64,000 bases of DNA from Rickettsiella grylli (GTDB lineage: Bacteria > Pseudomonadota > Gammaproteobacteria > Diplorickettsiales > Diplorickettsiaceae): the NCBI RefSeq assembly GCF_000168295.1, contig NZ_AAQJ02000001.1, positions 206,001 through 270,000 of the forward strand. The letters are read 5' to 3'. A program made the translations under genes and the position numbers. Positions 43,818 through 53,525 of this stretch are shown here, in pieces. The stretch's first letter is position 1, and each line of letters starts with the position of its first letter. The notes under the pieces were generated by a model, which made no database searches, was not told the origin of the DNA, and saw nothing but the letters and a program-made list of their open reading frames with translations.

Positions 43818-44964
43818 AGATTCTAAATCCGAACTGAGTTAAACGATATTCGTGATCGATGCGTAATAATAAAGCAAGCATGATGCACGTTATCAGCAAA
43901 CTACTACCGCCATAACTCATTAGGGGCAAGGTTAAACCTTTGGTAGGGAGTACGCCCGTATTAACCCCGATGTTAATCATCACTTGTAAAGCAATATTTA
44001 AACCAATGCCATAGGCAAGATAGGCAGAAAATCGCTGACCCATGTTAAAGCAACGGTAGCCTATCGTTAATGCGCGCCAAACTAATAATGAAAATAATAG
44101 GATCATAAATAATCCACCGATTAATCCTAATTCTTCGGTCAGGACAGCAAATAAAAAGTCGGTGTGTGCTTCAGGAAGATAAAATAATTTCTGTATACTT
44201 TCACCGAGACCAACACCCAGCCAGCTTCCGCGACCAAAAGCGATTAATGATTGTGTTAATTGATAACCCGAATCAAATTGGTTCGCCCAAGGATTAAGAA
44301 AAGTAGTTAAACGCGCTAAACGATAGGGTGAGCTAATGGCTAAACCTGCTAAAATGACCGCTACACCCATTAAAAGGATACTAAAATGCCAAATTCGCAC
44401 ACCGGCTAGAAATAACATTCCTAAACTGGTAAGTAATATGACTGTTGCAGCGCCAAAATCAGGTTCGCGTAAAAGTAAAAAAGTGATAATAGTAAGGACC
44501 ATCAATGGTTTAATAAAACCACGAAGTTGATTTTTTACCTGTTTTTCTTGGCGTACGAGATAACCTGCAAGATAAACAATGATGGTTAATTTAGCGAATT
44601 CAGAGACTTGTAACCCAAATGGACCGAAGCCTAACCAACGGATACTTCCGTTGACTTGCCGACCAATGCCCGGCAATAAAACGAGAAAAAGTAAACCGAT
44701 ACTCAACACTAACAACATCGGACTAATCTGTTGCCAGTACGTTGTTTTTACTTGAACGATAATTATTCCAGTGGCGATGCCTAAGGTTAAATAAAAGAGT
44801 TGATGGAAAAAAAAATGAAAGGGTTGACCATACTCATGTTCGGAAATGACGATAGAGCTTGAAGCAACCATTAATAGGCCAAAAGCAAGTAAAGTCGCAA
44901 TAACGAGAAGCAATCCACGATCATATAAAGTAATGGAAGTCATCTTCGGATAAGTTTTAGGCAT
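43810..44964 (-). CDS. ftsW: Peptidoglycan glycosyltransferase FtsW (SEDS family)
   Basis: The product is 384 residues from the ATG at 44964, which overlaps the murD TGA by one base. About ten TM segments are visible. SEDS motifs include VNGSIRWLGFGPFGLQVSEFAKL, AHTDFLFAVLTEELGLIGG and VNTGVLPTKGLTLPLMSYGGSS. FtsW polymerises lipid II at the septum together with PBP3. Order murD-ftsW is as in E. coli. Confidence 0.95.
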   Translation of the reverse strand: MPKTYPKMTSITLYDRGLLLVIATLLAFGLLMVASSSIVISEHEYGQPFHFFFHQLFYLTLGIATGIIIVQVKTTYWQQISPMLLVLSIGLLFLVLLPGIGRQVNGSIRWLGFGPFGLQVSEFAKLTIIVYLAGYLVRQEKQVKNQLRGFIKPLMVLTIITFLLLREPDFGAATVILLTSLGMLFLAGVRIWHFSILLMGVAVILAGLAISSPYRLARLTTFLNPWANQFDSGYQLTQSLIAFGRGSWLGVGLGESIQKLFYLPEAHTDFLFAVLTEELGLIGGLFMILLFSLLVWRALTIGYRCFNMGQRFSAYLAYGIGLNIALQVMINIGVNTGVLPTKGLTLPLMSYGGSSLLITCIMLALLLRIDHEYRLTQFGFRIYD

Positions 44965-46319
44965 CAATGGATTCCTCGTGCTAAACGCATAAAAACATCA
45001 CCCCGTTCTTCGTAATTTTTGAACATATCCAGGCTTGCGCACGCCGGAGATAAAAGCACGATATCACCCCGTCTTGCGGTTTCATGTGCTAAATTTACGG
45101 CGTGTCTCAAATCAGAGACCGTTTGGATGGCTGTACTTTTTTCTAAGGTATTTTTTAATAAGGCAGCATCACGGCCTATCAAGATTATTTTTTTAACATA
45201 ATGCTTTACCGGATTATGTAACAACGAAAAGTCGGCATTTTTGGAAAGACCTCCAGCAATTAAAATGATTTTACCTGAAATGGAAGGACCTAAACCATTT
45301 AATGCAGCAAGGGTTGCACCGACATTGGTTGCTTTAGAATCATTGTACCAAGTGACGCCTTTAAATTCTTTGACCCATTGGCAGCGATGAGGTAAACCTT
45401 TGAATTCACAAAGCGCCGTTAACATGGCCTTTGTGGGTAATCCTATCGCATGACCGATGGTTAGCGCCGCGATAGCGTTCGCCCAATTATGTCGGCCTTG
45501 GATAAACAGGGCGTCAACAGGGAGCAACCGATCGTGACCTTTTGCGATAAAATTTTTTTGATGGCTATTGTATAAATAAAATTCGTGCGCATGCGGGGTG
45601 GTGGTCGTTAAACCGAAGCTGATTATTTTTTTTGTCCTCGCCTGAGGAAACGTATTTAAATCATCCCGATTCCATAAAGCAATGTCAGCCTGGTGATAAA
45701 TACGTTGCTTCGCATTAATATAAGCGGTTAAGGTTTTATGACGATCTAAATGATCAGGACTGATGTTGAGTATACTGGCTAATTTGGGACGCAAACTATA
45801 CGTTGTTTCTAATTGAAAACTTGAAATCTCTAATACATAAAAATCAGGGACAGGCTCGTTCAGCAAATCGAGTGCAGGTTTACCGATATTCCCCCCTACA
45901 GCAACGTTTAAGTGAGCGCGTTGAATCATTTTACCAATTAAGCTGGTGACTGTCCCTTTCGCATTGCTGCCTGTAATGGCAATAATAGGGGCACGCGCGT
46001 GTTGAGCAAATAATTCAATATCACCGAGCGGTTTCAGTGTATGTTGTTCAATAATTGTTCGTATCGTTGTCTCGTTCAGATCAATACCCGGACTGACTAT
46101 TAATTTCGTGCAACGTTTAAAAAGGTTAGGTTTCAATGAGCCCAAATAACAGCCAACATCAGGAAATTCTTTTTTAAAATGAGATAGTTTAGGAGGATTT
46201 AAACGATTGTCGAAAATAATAAAGGGTAAATTGAATCGTTTAAGATGACGCGCGCAGGAAAGACCGGTTTTACCTAACCCGAGAATCATATAAAGGCACG
46301 AAGAATTAGTGTATGGCAT
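44964..46319 (-). CDS. murD: UDP-N-acetylmuramoylalanine-D-glutamate ligase MurD
   Basis: The product is 451 residues from the ATG at 46319, which overlaps the mnmA end by 14 bp. [16 protein letters not shown] is the N-terminal loop, [13 protein letters not shown] the P-loop (Ala-Lys-Gly instead of the more common Gly-Lys-Ser/Thr), and [16 protein letters not shown] the signature. It adds D-Glu to UDP-MurNAc-L-Ala. The P-loop reads GSNAKGT, as is common in MurD (TGSNGKST), with one unusual Ala at the Gly position. Confidence 0.94.
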   Translation of the reverse strand: MPYTNSSCLYMILGLGKTGLSCARHLKRFNLPFIIFDNRLNPPKLSHFKKEFPDVGCYLGSLKPNLFKRCTKLIVSPGIDLNETTIRTIIEQHTLKPLGDIELFAQHARAPIIAITGSNAKGTVTSLIGKMIQRAHLNVAVGGNIGKPALDLLNEPVPDFYVLEISSFQLETTYSLRPKLASILNISPDHLDRHKTLTAYINAKQRIYHQADIALWNRDDLNTFPQARTKKIISFGLTTTTPHAHEFYLYNSHQKNFIAKGHDRLLPVDALFIQGRHNWANAIAALTIGHAIGLPTKAMLTALCEFKGLPHRCQWVKEFKGVTWYNDSKATNVGATLAALNGLGPSISGKIILIAGGLSKNADFSLLHNPVKHYVKKIILIGRDAALLKNTLEKSTAIQTVSDLRHAVNLAHETARRGDIVLLSPACASLDMFKNYEERGDVFMRLARGIH

Positions 46320-47391
46320 CAATAATTCCGCCTCCCAAACAAACGGGTCCTTGATAAAAAACAATGGATTGACCGATTGTTATTGCGCGTTGTGGTATTT
46401 TAAAGCGAACGTGGTAGGCGTCGTTGGCACACGGTTGGATTAAACAAGGGGTTTCCAACTGCCGATAACGTATTTTTGCTGCACAATTTAAAGGCAGGGT
46501 CAGTGGGCATTCATTCACCCAATGTAAATCGGTGCAAATCAAATTGGATGAAAAAAGTGCAGGATGTTCTTTTCCTTGTACAACAATTAACGCATTGTGG
46601 TTAAGCTTTTTATCCACGACATACCAGGGCACGCCTAATTTTTCTCGTTGACCCCCAATCCCTAATCCTTGTCGTTGGCCTATGGTGTAATACATAAGAC
46701 CATCATGCTGTCCTACGGTTTCGCCTTCTAGCGTTTCTATCGGTCCCGGTTGAAGAGGTAAATAAGTTTGTAAAAAACGTTTAAATTTACGTTCTCCGAT
46801 GAAACAGATGCCCGTACTATCTTTTTTTGTTGCATTCACAAATCCCTTCGATTGAGCAATCGCACGGACTTCAGATTTAGTCAGGCGGGCCAGTGGAAAC
46901 AACGTATGTGCTAAAGGGTGTTGACCTAAAGTATATAAGAAATAGGTTTGATCCTTATTTTTATCAGCACACTGAAGTAATTGATACATATTATTTTGAA
47001 AAGATTTATGTGCGTAATGGCCCGTCGCAATAAAATCGGCGCCCGTATGGAGGGCATACTGTAAAAAAGCTTTAAATTTAATTTCTTTATTACAGAGAAT
47101 ATCAGGATTTGGTGTACGCCCTCGCCGATATTCAGCGAGGAAATGCATAAACACCGCATTCCAATATTCGGCTGCAAAATTAATCGTACGTAATGGAATG
47201 GCTAATTTATCACAAATCGCTTGGGCGTCTGCAATATCGGTGCTGGCAGAACAATACACTTCCGTATCATCTTCCTCCCAATTTTTCATAAAGAGTCCTT
47301 CGACTTGATAGCCCTGCTCTTTTAGCAATAAAGCAGCCACCGAAGAATCAACGCCTCCGGATAGGCCAACCATAACACGTTTTTTTTTCAT
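46306..47391 (-). CDS. mnmA: tRNA-specific 2-thiouridylase MnmA
   Basis: The product is 361 residues. The PP-loop is [14 protein letters not shown]; the catalytic Cys pair lies in [12 protein letters not shown] and [12 protein letters not shown]. It thiolates U34 of tRNAs for Lys, Glu and Gln. It is joined to murD by a 14-bp overlap, where mraY or murF would precede murD in the standard cluster. Confidence 0.97.
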   Translation of the reverse strand: MKKKRVMVGLSGGVDSSVAALLLKEQGYQVEGLFMKNWEEDDTEVYCSASTDIADAQAICDKLAIPLRTINFAAEYWNAVFMHFLAEYRRGRTPNPDILCNKEIKFKAFLQYALHTGADFIATGHYAHKSFQNNMYQLLQCADKNKDQTYFLYTLGQHPLAHTLFPLARLTKSEVRAIAQSKGFVNATKKDSTGICFIGERKFKRFLQTYLPLQPGPIETLEGETVGQHDGLMYYTIGQRQGLGIGGQREKLGVPWYVVDKKLNHNALIVVQGKEHPALFSSNLICTDLHWVNECPLTLPLNCAAKIRYRQLETPCLIQPCANDAYHVRFKIPQRAITIGQSIVFYQGPVCLGGGIIDAIH

Positions 47392-47549
47392 GATTTTTGA
47401 ATTAAATACAAGCGCTCTGAGTATTGATTAAAACCTCAGTGACGTAATTTACCTATCTTTAAGCGAATTTTCTAGTGATGAATCAATCAGGGATTGATGG
47501 CCACTGTTTTACGTTCATGATGCTCAGGTTGAATAGTGAGTGGCTCGGT

Positions 47550-48185
47550 TTAATGATGAGACCGAACAACGGTTTTATAGTCTTTTTTGATGTTTGCTTT
47601 ATTATGAGGCGGTGTAAAAATAGCAACTAATTGAGCGTCTGGATTGATTAAGTATAACGTTCCACTATGATCAATTTGACTATTGTTTTCAGAGGAATCA
47701 TGCTGTAGATAAACAACACCTAATTGCTTACTTAATTGTTGAATTCCGGCTGAAGGACCGGTAACCCCGATAAAGCGAGGATTAAATGCATGGGCGTAAG
47801 CACCGACGACTTGCGGCGTATCGTGTCTTGGATCGAGTGTGATAAAGACAATCTGTGGAAGAGGCAATTTTTCAGCGTTTAGTTCTGAATAAAGTTGAGT
47901 GAGCAGGGTCATGGTCAACGGACATATGTTTTGGCAGTGCGTAAAGCCAAAAAAAAGGAAGCTATAATGACCTTTTAAATTGAGATTCGTAAACGGTTGA
48001 TGAGATCCATTCACCAGATGAAATTCAGGAATGGGTTGAGGGGTGTCAATCATCGTTCCGACAGAGGGTGCAACAACGTGCGTTTTTTTAGCATGCCATA
48101 AATTAAAGCCAATACCTAAAGCGAGTGCGACGATACCAAATATTATCAAGCTTAAAAATGTTTTATTAGAAAGAGGGCAGGTCAT
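47550..48185 (-). CDS. SCO1/SenC-family copper chaperone for cytochrome oxidase
   Basis: The product is 211 residues. One N-terminal TM anchor is followed by a thioredoxin fold with the copper-binding CxxxC in THCQNICPLTM and the distal His in IDHSGTLYLI. It loads CuA of CoxB. It lies 13 bp after ctaB on the same strand. The 158 bp between it and mnmA (47392-47549) hold no gene. Confidence 0.93.
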   Translation of the reverse strand: MTCPLSNKTFLSLIIFGIVALALGIGFNLWHAKKTHVVAPSVGTMIDTPQPIPEFHLVNGSHQPFTNLNLKGHYSFLFFGFTHCQNICPLTMTLLTQLYSELNAEKLPLPQIVFITLDPRHDTPQVVGAYAHAFNPRFIGVTGPSAGIQQLSKQLGVVYLQHDSSENNSQIDHSGTLYLINPDAQLVAIFTPPHNKANIKKDYKTVVRSHH

Positions 48186-48198
48186 TAATTAATCCTCG

Positions 48199-49086
48199 TT
48201 AAATGAAAGAATGGTCCATGAATAAACACGTAAACAACATCAGTAAATAAAAGTTTGAATAATGAAACGTTTTTATCGCGTGAGCCGTTTTCGTTTGCTT
48301 TAATAAATCGATGACGGCAACGATAAATCCTATATTTAATAAAAAAACAGCAATTAAATAAAAATACCCGCTCATTCCTATGCTAAAAGGTAACAAACTA
48401 ATTCCACTTAATAACACAGTATAAAGTAAAATTTGCTGTTTCGTAAAATCAATACCATGCGTTATCGGTAACATCGGTAAATTGCTTTTGGCATAATCGG
48501 TATGCCGTGCGATCGCTAACGACCAAAAATGAGGAGGCGTCCAAATAAAAATAATTAAAACAAGAAGTAAACCCTCTGAATCAATATTTCCGGTTACGGC
48601 AGTCCAACCGAGTAAAGGAGGCGTTGCGCCGGCTAAACCCCCAATCACAATGTTTTGGGCCGTATGCCGTTTTAAGTAAAGCGTATAAATAAAAGCATAA
48701 GCAATTAAACTTAAAAAACTTAAAAGACATGTTAATACATTACTCGATACACTTAAAATAATGAGCCCTACAAAACCAGTCGTCAATGAAAACAATAAAA
48801 CATGGGTGGGTGAAATTTTTTCCAACGGCAAAGGTCGTCGTTCAGTACGTGCCATCAGTCTATCTAAGCGATATTCTAATAAATGATTCATTGCACTGGC
48901 TGAAACGATGAGAAGGCCGATGCCCAATAAGGTGAACAAACAGGGAATAAAAGGAAGCGCTGTCGAAGTCGCTAAGGTCATCCCCACCCAAACCGTGATT
49001 AACATTAAACCAGTGACACGCCATTTTCCAAGCTCTAAATAGATAAGTGACATTTTTGTTAAGACGGTTGCAACATTTTTTAACAT
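48199..49086 (-). CDS. ctaB: Protohaem IX farnesyltransferase (haem O synthase)
   Basis: The product is 295 residues with about nine TM segments. The prenyltransferase motifs are ASAMNHLLEYRLDRLMARTERRPLP (Asn and Asp-rich motif 1) and YTLYLKRHT with GGLAGATPPLLGW; HTDYAKSNLPMLP is the second region. It converts haem B to haem O, the substrate of ctaA. It is separated from the main oxidase operon by two plus-strand genes. Confidence 0.95.
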   Translation of the reverse strand: MLKNVATVLTKMSLIYLELGKWRVTGLMLITVWVGMTLATSTALPFIPCLFTLLGIGLLIVSASAMNHLLEYRLDRLMARTERRPLPLEKISPTHVLLFSLTTGFVGLIILSVSSNVLTCLLSFLSLIAYAFIYTLYLKRHTAQNIVIGGLAGATPPLLGWTAVTGNIDSEGLLLVLIIFIWTPPHFWSLAIARHTDYAKSNLPMLPITHGIDFTKQQILLYTVLLSGISLLPFSIGMSGYFYLIAVFLLNIGFIVAVIDLLKQTKTAHAIKTFHYSNFYLLMLFTCLFMDHSFI

Positions 49087-49355
49087 GGTTTTCCTTGACT
49101 GTCTTTACAATCGATAATCGATCCTTCAAAAAAGTATACGAAAATATAAGATGTAAAGGTAGCGTCATACTGAATAAAAATGTCATAAATACCTAATATC
49201 ATCCGTGTGAGAATGGTCTTTAAGAAAAAATTAAAAAAGAAATATTCTTTGTTATCGAGAAATAACTAGACAAAATTAATTGTCTAATGATAAATTGCAT
49301 ACAATTAAAAAGATCAGTTTTAATAAAAATAAAAATAAAAACCAAAGAGGTTATT

Positions 49356-50813
49356 ATGCCAAAAACCATATCCCAAAAACTTTATCCGCAATTACCTGCT
49401 GAAGACAGAATGGCGGATACCCTTTCCGAAGAATGTGATCCGAAATTACCAATTGAAAGTGATGCGTCCAACACTTTTGAAAAAAATAATCAGAACATTT
49501 ATTTTGCGATCAATTATCAACAAAATTCTCAACCAGAAAAACGTAAACTGGTTTGCCTTCTGTTAAATGAAGGGAAATTGAGATTAAAAAAATTTAATCA
49601 TGAGGAATTTGAAAAGCAGGTGAACCTTCAAGCCGGTCAAGTGTTTCTGAATAAAGATTTAATTCAATTAGTATTTTACGTTAAAAAAGATAAACAAAAT
49701 CAATGTTTTGATGAAATAGCAAAAATTTTAAAAATATCCGGTGATTTAGAAAACAAAAAAAAAATTCAGGATATTCGCGAGCACTTTAATAAAACAGGGG
49801 ATACGGTGAGAGCGTTTATTAATTATAGAGAGATGAAACGTTCCTTTGATGAAAAAACAGGTGAATATATTCACCATTCAGTCATGGATTTAGATAAGAT
49901 TTTCGTTGAGGTTGAAACAAAATTTAATGACTATAAAACGAATTATGATGAAAAACCCGAATATACGAATACGTTAAACGAAATGAAAAAAATAGTGGAT
50001 GAAATGAAAACCATTCATACCCAAAATAAAACTGATTTTGAACATTTAAGGACAGGAACCGTTAATGCAGTAATGACTTCTTTTGAGCGTTTAGTGAAAG
50101 AATTTGATGAAAAAAGTAACCAATTAACGTTAATCAATACGACGCTTAATGATCACGCTAAACGTGAACAACTCGAAAATAAGGCAATCCTATTCAAAGA
50201 AGATTGTGAAAATATTCTTTCTTCTGAAAGAGTAGCGACAGAAGAAATCTTTGAAGAAAAGAGAGAAATTAAAAATAATGTCGAATTATTATTGATTTCG
50301 ATCCAGAGTTTAAGTGGGCAGGATAATATTAGCGTGGCCATTGAAGGGTTGGAGAAAAAACTGGATAGTCTTCAAGAAAAATATGCTGCTTTAAAAATGA
50401 ATATAGATCGTTTTAAAAATTATTCAATTAAAACGGACGAAAAAAATAACCACCATGAACAACTGAATGAAATATGGCAGAAAGATATTCAGCCCCTATC
50501 CGAATCGATACAAAATCATGCTTCGAAGACGTCTGAGGTTAAAAAGCGCATATTAAATGAAATTTTAACCTATTTAAAAGAGATTAAAGACAAAATAATC
50601 GCACATATCCCTTTAGACGAAATAAAGGAAGGTGTTGAAACCGTTAAAAAATTGATTCAACTGAACGCAAGTGAGCTTGCTGTTGCACGCGGTTTTTTTT
50701 CAAATTCCGGTAAGTCGGTGAGTTTAGTCAGCACCTTGGATCTCAAGCTGGAAAAATTAGCAGAAACGATGGCTGTCAACGAGCATACGATGTCTTCTGA
50801 TCTTAAAAAATGA
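49356..50813 (+). CDS. Unknown coiled-coil protein
   Basis: The product is 485 residues from the ATG at 49356 (AGAGG 5-6 nt upstream; a longer frame opens at 49287). The N-terminal 130 residues look globular (KRKLVCLLLNEGKLRLKKF). The rest is highly charged, Lys/Glu-rich and strongly helical with heptad-like stretches, e.g. around ISVAIEGLEKKLDSLQEKY. No signal peptide or TM is seen. I do not recognise a family. Lone Lys/Glu-rich coiled-coil proteins are frequent among type IV-secreted effectors of Legionellales; that is a possibility only. A terminator follows at 50823. Confidence 0.7.
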   Translation: MPKTISQKLYPQLPAEDRMADTLSEECDPKLPIESDASNTFEKNNQNIYFAINYQQNSQPEKRKLVCLLLNEGKLRLKKFNHEEFEKQVNLQAGQVFLNKDLIQLVFYVKKDKQNQCFDEIAKILKISGDLENKKKIQDIREHFNKTGDTVRAFINYREMKRSFDEKTGEYIHHSVMDLDKIFVEVETKFNDYKTNYDEKPEYTNTLNEMKKIVDEMKTIHTQNKTDFEHLRTGTVNAVMTSFERLVKEFDEKSNQLTLINTTLNDHAKREQLENKAILFKEDCENILSSERVATEEIFEEKREIKNNVELLLISIQSLSGQDNISVAIEGLEKKLDSLQEKYAALKMNIDRFKNYSIKTDEKNNHHEQLNEIWQKDIQPLSESIQNHASKTSEVKKRILNEILTYLKEIKDKIIAHIPLDEIKEGVETVKKLIQLNASELAVARGFFSNSGKSVSLVSTLDLKLEKLAETMAVNEHTMSSDLKK

Positions 50814-50822
50814 TTTGAGTCG

Positions 50823-50853
50823 AAAAAAGGCGATCGTTGAGGTCGCCTTTTTT
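50823..50853 (+). terminator. Rho-independent terminator
   Basis: An 11-bp stem, AAAAAAGGCGA pairing with TCGCCTTTTTT, encloses a 9-nt loop and ends in a T-run, 10 bp after the stop of the coiled-coil gene. Confidence 0.85.
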
Positions 50854-50888
50854 GTTGTCCATTCACTGCAAATAGAAATACGTTCATT

Positions 50889-51221
50889 ATGAAAAAGACC
50901 TATCATTTAATAAAATCAAATGAAGTAGATTTTTTTACCTTCGTGAAGGGGGTTAGAAAAAACAAAAAATCAGAAGATCAACCTATTTCCTCTCTGTTTA
51001 AAAGAATATCGCTTCATCAAGAACAGAGTTGTCCAAAAAAATGGATGAATTATTTTTCGAGAGACTGTATTGATTTTATGGATAATGAGGAGAGGAAGCC
51101 ACGCGATGTAAAAAAATCGCTATCAACCTATTTTTTTTATAAATCCGACTTTATCAATGGATCAAAAAATTGTAATGAAGAATTTTTTTATCGTTGTTTC
51201 AATTCATCGAAAGAATGCTGA
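50889..51221 (+). CDS. Small unknown protein
   Basis: The product is 110 residues, basic and Ser/Lys/Phe-rich, with six Cys in its C-terminal two-thirds. No signal peptide. I do not recognise it. It follows the terminator of the coiled-coil gene, and its 3' end overlaps the convergent ctaA gene by 34 bp. Lys-rich composition matches the preceding unknown protein, so both may belong to one lineage-specific insertion between ctaB and ctaA. Confidence 0.5.
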   Translation: MKKTYHLIKSNEVDFFTFVKGVRKNKKSEDQPISSLFKRISLHQEQSCPKKWMNYFSRDCIDFMDNEERKPRDVKKSLSTYFFYKSDFINGSKNCNEEFFYRCFNSSKEC

Positions 51222-52219
51222 TTGCTATATAAGCTGACGTTCAGCGTAATCAGCACCAGTAGCAATAATGCAGCAACCGCATTATGTGATAAAGCAATAG
51301 GTAAAGCGAGTAGCCATACGATATTCAGAATGCCTAATCCGATTTGTAACGCAAGTAATAATCCCAATAAAATAGCCAGAGCCCGAAAAAATTTTTTTTT
51401 TGAAGTACGCCATAATGTATAAACTATCCAACTTAAATACAGCCCAGTAAGGATTGCCATAAGACGATGCGCCATTTGTATCGCAGTACGCGCGGTTGAA
51501 GACAAAATTCCACCTTCAAAATTGATAGCGGTATTCATCCACAGATGGAAACCTTCAGAAAAATTCATCCGTGGCCACCACACACCTTGGCAGGTTGGAA
51601 AGTCTGGACAAACAAATGCGGCATAATTGGCACTTGTCCATCCGCCAAGACTAATTTGAAGAATGATTAATAATAAACCCAAGGCTGCCCAAGGTTTTAA
51701 TTTTTGTTCGGAACGTGAAATTTGATTGATGTGCAGTTTATTTAATTGAAGGATTAATAACCACAACACACTGAAGGACGCGAATCCACCCAGTAAATGA
51801 GACATCACCACAAGCGGATGTAATTTCAACGTCACGGTCCATTTGCCTAATAAACCTTGTAATAAAAGTAAAAAAAACAAACTGATCGCTATTTTTAACG
51901 GTTGTTCTGAACGTTTATCGTTCGAAACGATGAGAATAATCGCTGCAAAACTAAATAAGACTAAACTCGCCGCTGCATAGCGATGAATCATTTCAGGCCA
52001 TGCTTTTTCTGCAGAGAGTATTTGGTTTATAAAAGGAGCGTGATGAAGTTGTAAGGTATGTGTGGGCACTATAAATCTTCCATAACACGTGGGCCAATCA
52101 GGACATCCTAAACCAGCGTCCTTTAAGCGGGTGTAAACACCGAGTTGTATGACAATGAAAGCAAATAAAAAAGCAATATAAAGAAAATGTAAGGCCGATT
52201 TGTTTCTCAATAACATCAT
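51188..52219 (-). CDS. ctaA: Haem A synthase (COX15/CtaA)
   Basis: The product is 343 residues with eight TM segments in two four-helix halves. The first half has LGVYTRLKDAGLGCPDWPTCYG and the second GGWTSANYAAFVCPDFPTC; the paired Cys and His residues near the helix ends are the haem ligands. It oxidises haem O to haem A. It is the last gene of the oxidase operon, 2 bp after the CxxxC protein gene. Confidence 0.94.
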   Translation of the reverse strand: MMLLRNKSALHFLYIAFLFAFIVIQLGVYTRLKDAGLGCPDWPTCYGRFIVPTHTLQLHHAPFINQILSAEKAWPEMIHRYAAASLVLFSFAAIILIVSNDKRSEQPLKIAISLFFLLLLQGLLGKWTVTLKLHPLVVMSHLLGGFASFSVLWLLILQLNKLHINQISRSEQKLKPWAALGLLLIILQISLGGWTSANYAAFVCPDFPTCQGVWWPRMNFSEGFHLWMNTAINFEGGILSSTARTAIQMAHRLMAILTGLYLSWIVYTLWRTSKKKFFRALAILLGLLLALQIGLGILNIVWLLALPIALSHNAVAALLLLVLITLNVSLYSNQHSFDELKQR

Positions 52220-52221
52220 GT

Positions 52222-52800
52222 CTATCCTAACGTTGAAACATTTAATAAACGATTTAAATCGTCATAGATATCTTTGTCCTGCGCATCGGATAAAAAATAT
52301 AAAATAATTTTTCCAAGTGGGTCTGCGATAAAATATGCATCGGTTAAAGGTTTTATCTTTAAGGTAGAAAAAAAATGGTCTAATTCTTTTTTAATGATGG
52401 TGTACTGAAATAAATTTGAATCCTTATTGAGAGAAGGACGAAATAAACGGTTCGTCACAATGAATCCATAGTGTACGCGATAACGATTTTTTCCCAACGC
52501 GTGTGTAATTTGACGTAAATGATATAAATGCTTCTGACAGGAATGACGACACGGCGTTTGCGTTAAAAAAAATAAAAACCAAGCGGGTTTTTCTAACTCA
52601 GGGTTTTGCTGAGCGGGTATTAATTTTAATTGCGATAAATTGAGCGGGGTCAAAAGGAGATGCCCCTTGTTCACTGTTTTATGATGTAACCAATGGGGCT
52701 TTCGAGTATAGAGGATGACAGCCGCAATGAGCGGCGTTAAAAAGAGCACGAAGAGTAACACGAGAGTCAAAAAAGAATGCCATGACTGTTTTTTTTTCAT
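52222..52800 (-). CDS. Membrane-anchored thioredoxin-fold-like protein with a CxxxC motif, oxidase-linked
   Basis: The product is 192 residues. A single N-terminal TM (LTLVLLFVLFLTPLIAAVILY) is followed by a soluble domain with FFLTQTPCRHSCQKHLYHL. The CRHSC spacing equals the copper motif of SCO proteins (CxxxC) and follows a similar FFLT strand. A distal His, as in SCO, is not obvious. It sits between surf1 and ctaA and overlaps surf1 by 4 bp. I infer an oxidase-assembly role, perhaps redox or copper handling. Confidence 0.7.
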   Translation of the reverse strand: MKKKQSWHSFLTLVLLFVLFLTPLIAAVILYTRKPHWLHHKTVNKGHLLLTPLNLSQLKLIPAQQNPELEKPAWFLFFLTQTPCRHSCQKHLYHLRQITHALGKNRYRVHYGFIVTNRLFRPSLNKDSNLFQYTIIKKELDHFFSTLKIKPLTDAYFIADPLGKIILYFLSDAQDKDIYDDLNRLLNVSTLG

Positions 52801-53525
52801 AAACGGTGAATATGTGCACTAAGAAAAACAATGAACAACGTTATACTTAATCCAAACCATTGAAATGCATAGGCATAATGGCGCGCAGGCTGTAATGTGA
52901 TAGGGTGCCAAAGCGGTATAAAGCTACCCGGTTGTTGAGGTTGAACAACCAATAAAAAAGGTTGAAATTTATTTTTTTTTAAAAAATCAGGATGAATGGA
53001 TTGAATCTTTTTGGGCCAGCCCTCTTCATTGATCGGATTGAAAAAATGAAACGTTTTAGGAGGAAAAACAATTACTCCCTCGAGTTTAATTTGATGATCA
53101 ACCGCTGAAATTTTTGGAATTTGTTTTCTATTCATGCCTTGTGGAATCCATCCTCTATTGACTAATATGGCGTTGGATTGGTTATTTAAAAAAAAAGGAG
53201 TCAGGACTTCATAACCAATTTTATGCAAATAAATTCTGTTTTCAAGTAAAAAAGTGTGTGGGTTATCAAAGTGGCCTTGCACTATTCCACGAAAGTAGTT
53301 CTTTTTTAAATCAATATTTTTAATTTGATTTAAATGAATGGGTCTGGATGAGGATCGCTGATTGAATATTTTTTGAAGGTGATGCTTACGATTGCCACGG
53401 TCGATTTGCCAAAAACCGAGATACATCAATAGAGAAAATAAAAAAAATAACATGCACGTCGGAACGAATGTAAACGTAAAGTAATACGGAGTGAATGGGA
53501 TAACAATACTATTTTTTTTCATCAT
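52797..53525 (-). CDS. SURF1-family cytochrome oxidase assembly protein
   Basis: The product is 242 residues from the ATG at 53525, overlapping the coxC stop; the longer frame from 53582 runs inside coxC. Two TM segments lie near the ends (MLFFLFSLLMYLGFWQIDR and the C-terminal FGLSITLFIVFLSAH). YLGFWQIDRGNRK, ILVNRGWIP and HYAYAFQWFGLS are SURF1 signatures. It helps insert haem A. Confidence 0.92.
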   Translation of the reverse strand: MMKKNSIVIPFTPYYFTFTFVPTCMLFFLFSLLMYLGFWQIDRGNRKHHLQKIFNQRSSSRPIHLNQIKNIDLKKNYFRGIVQGHFDNPHTFLLENRIYLHKIGYEVLTPFFLNNQSNAILVNRGWIPQGMNRKQIPKISAVDHQIKLEGVIVFPPKTFHFFNPINEEGWPKKIQSIHPDFLKKNKFQPFLLVVQPQQPGSFIPLWHPITLQPARHYAYAFQWFGLSITLFIVFLSAHIHRL

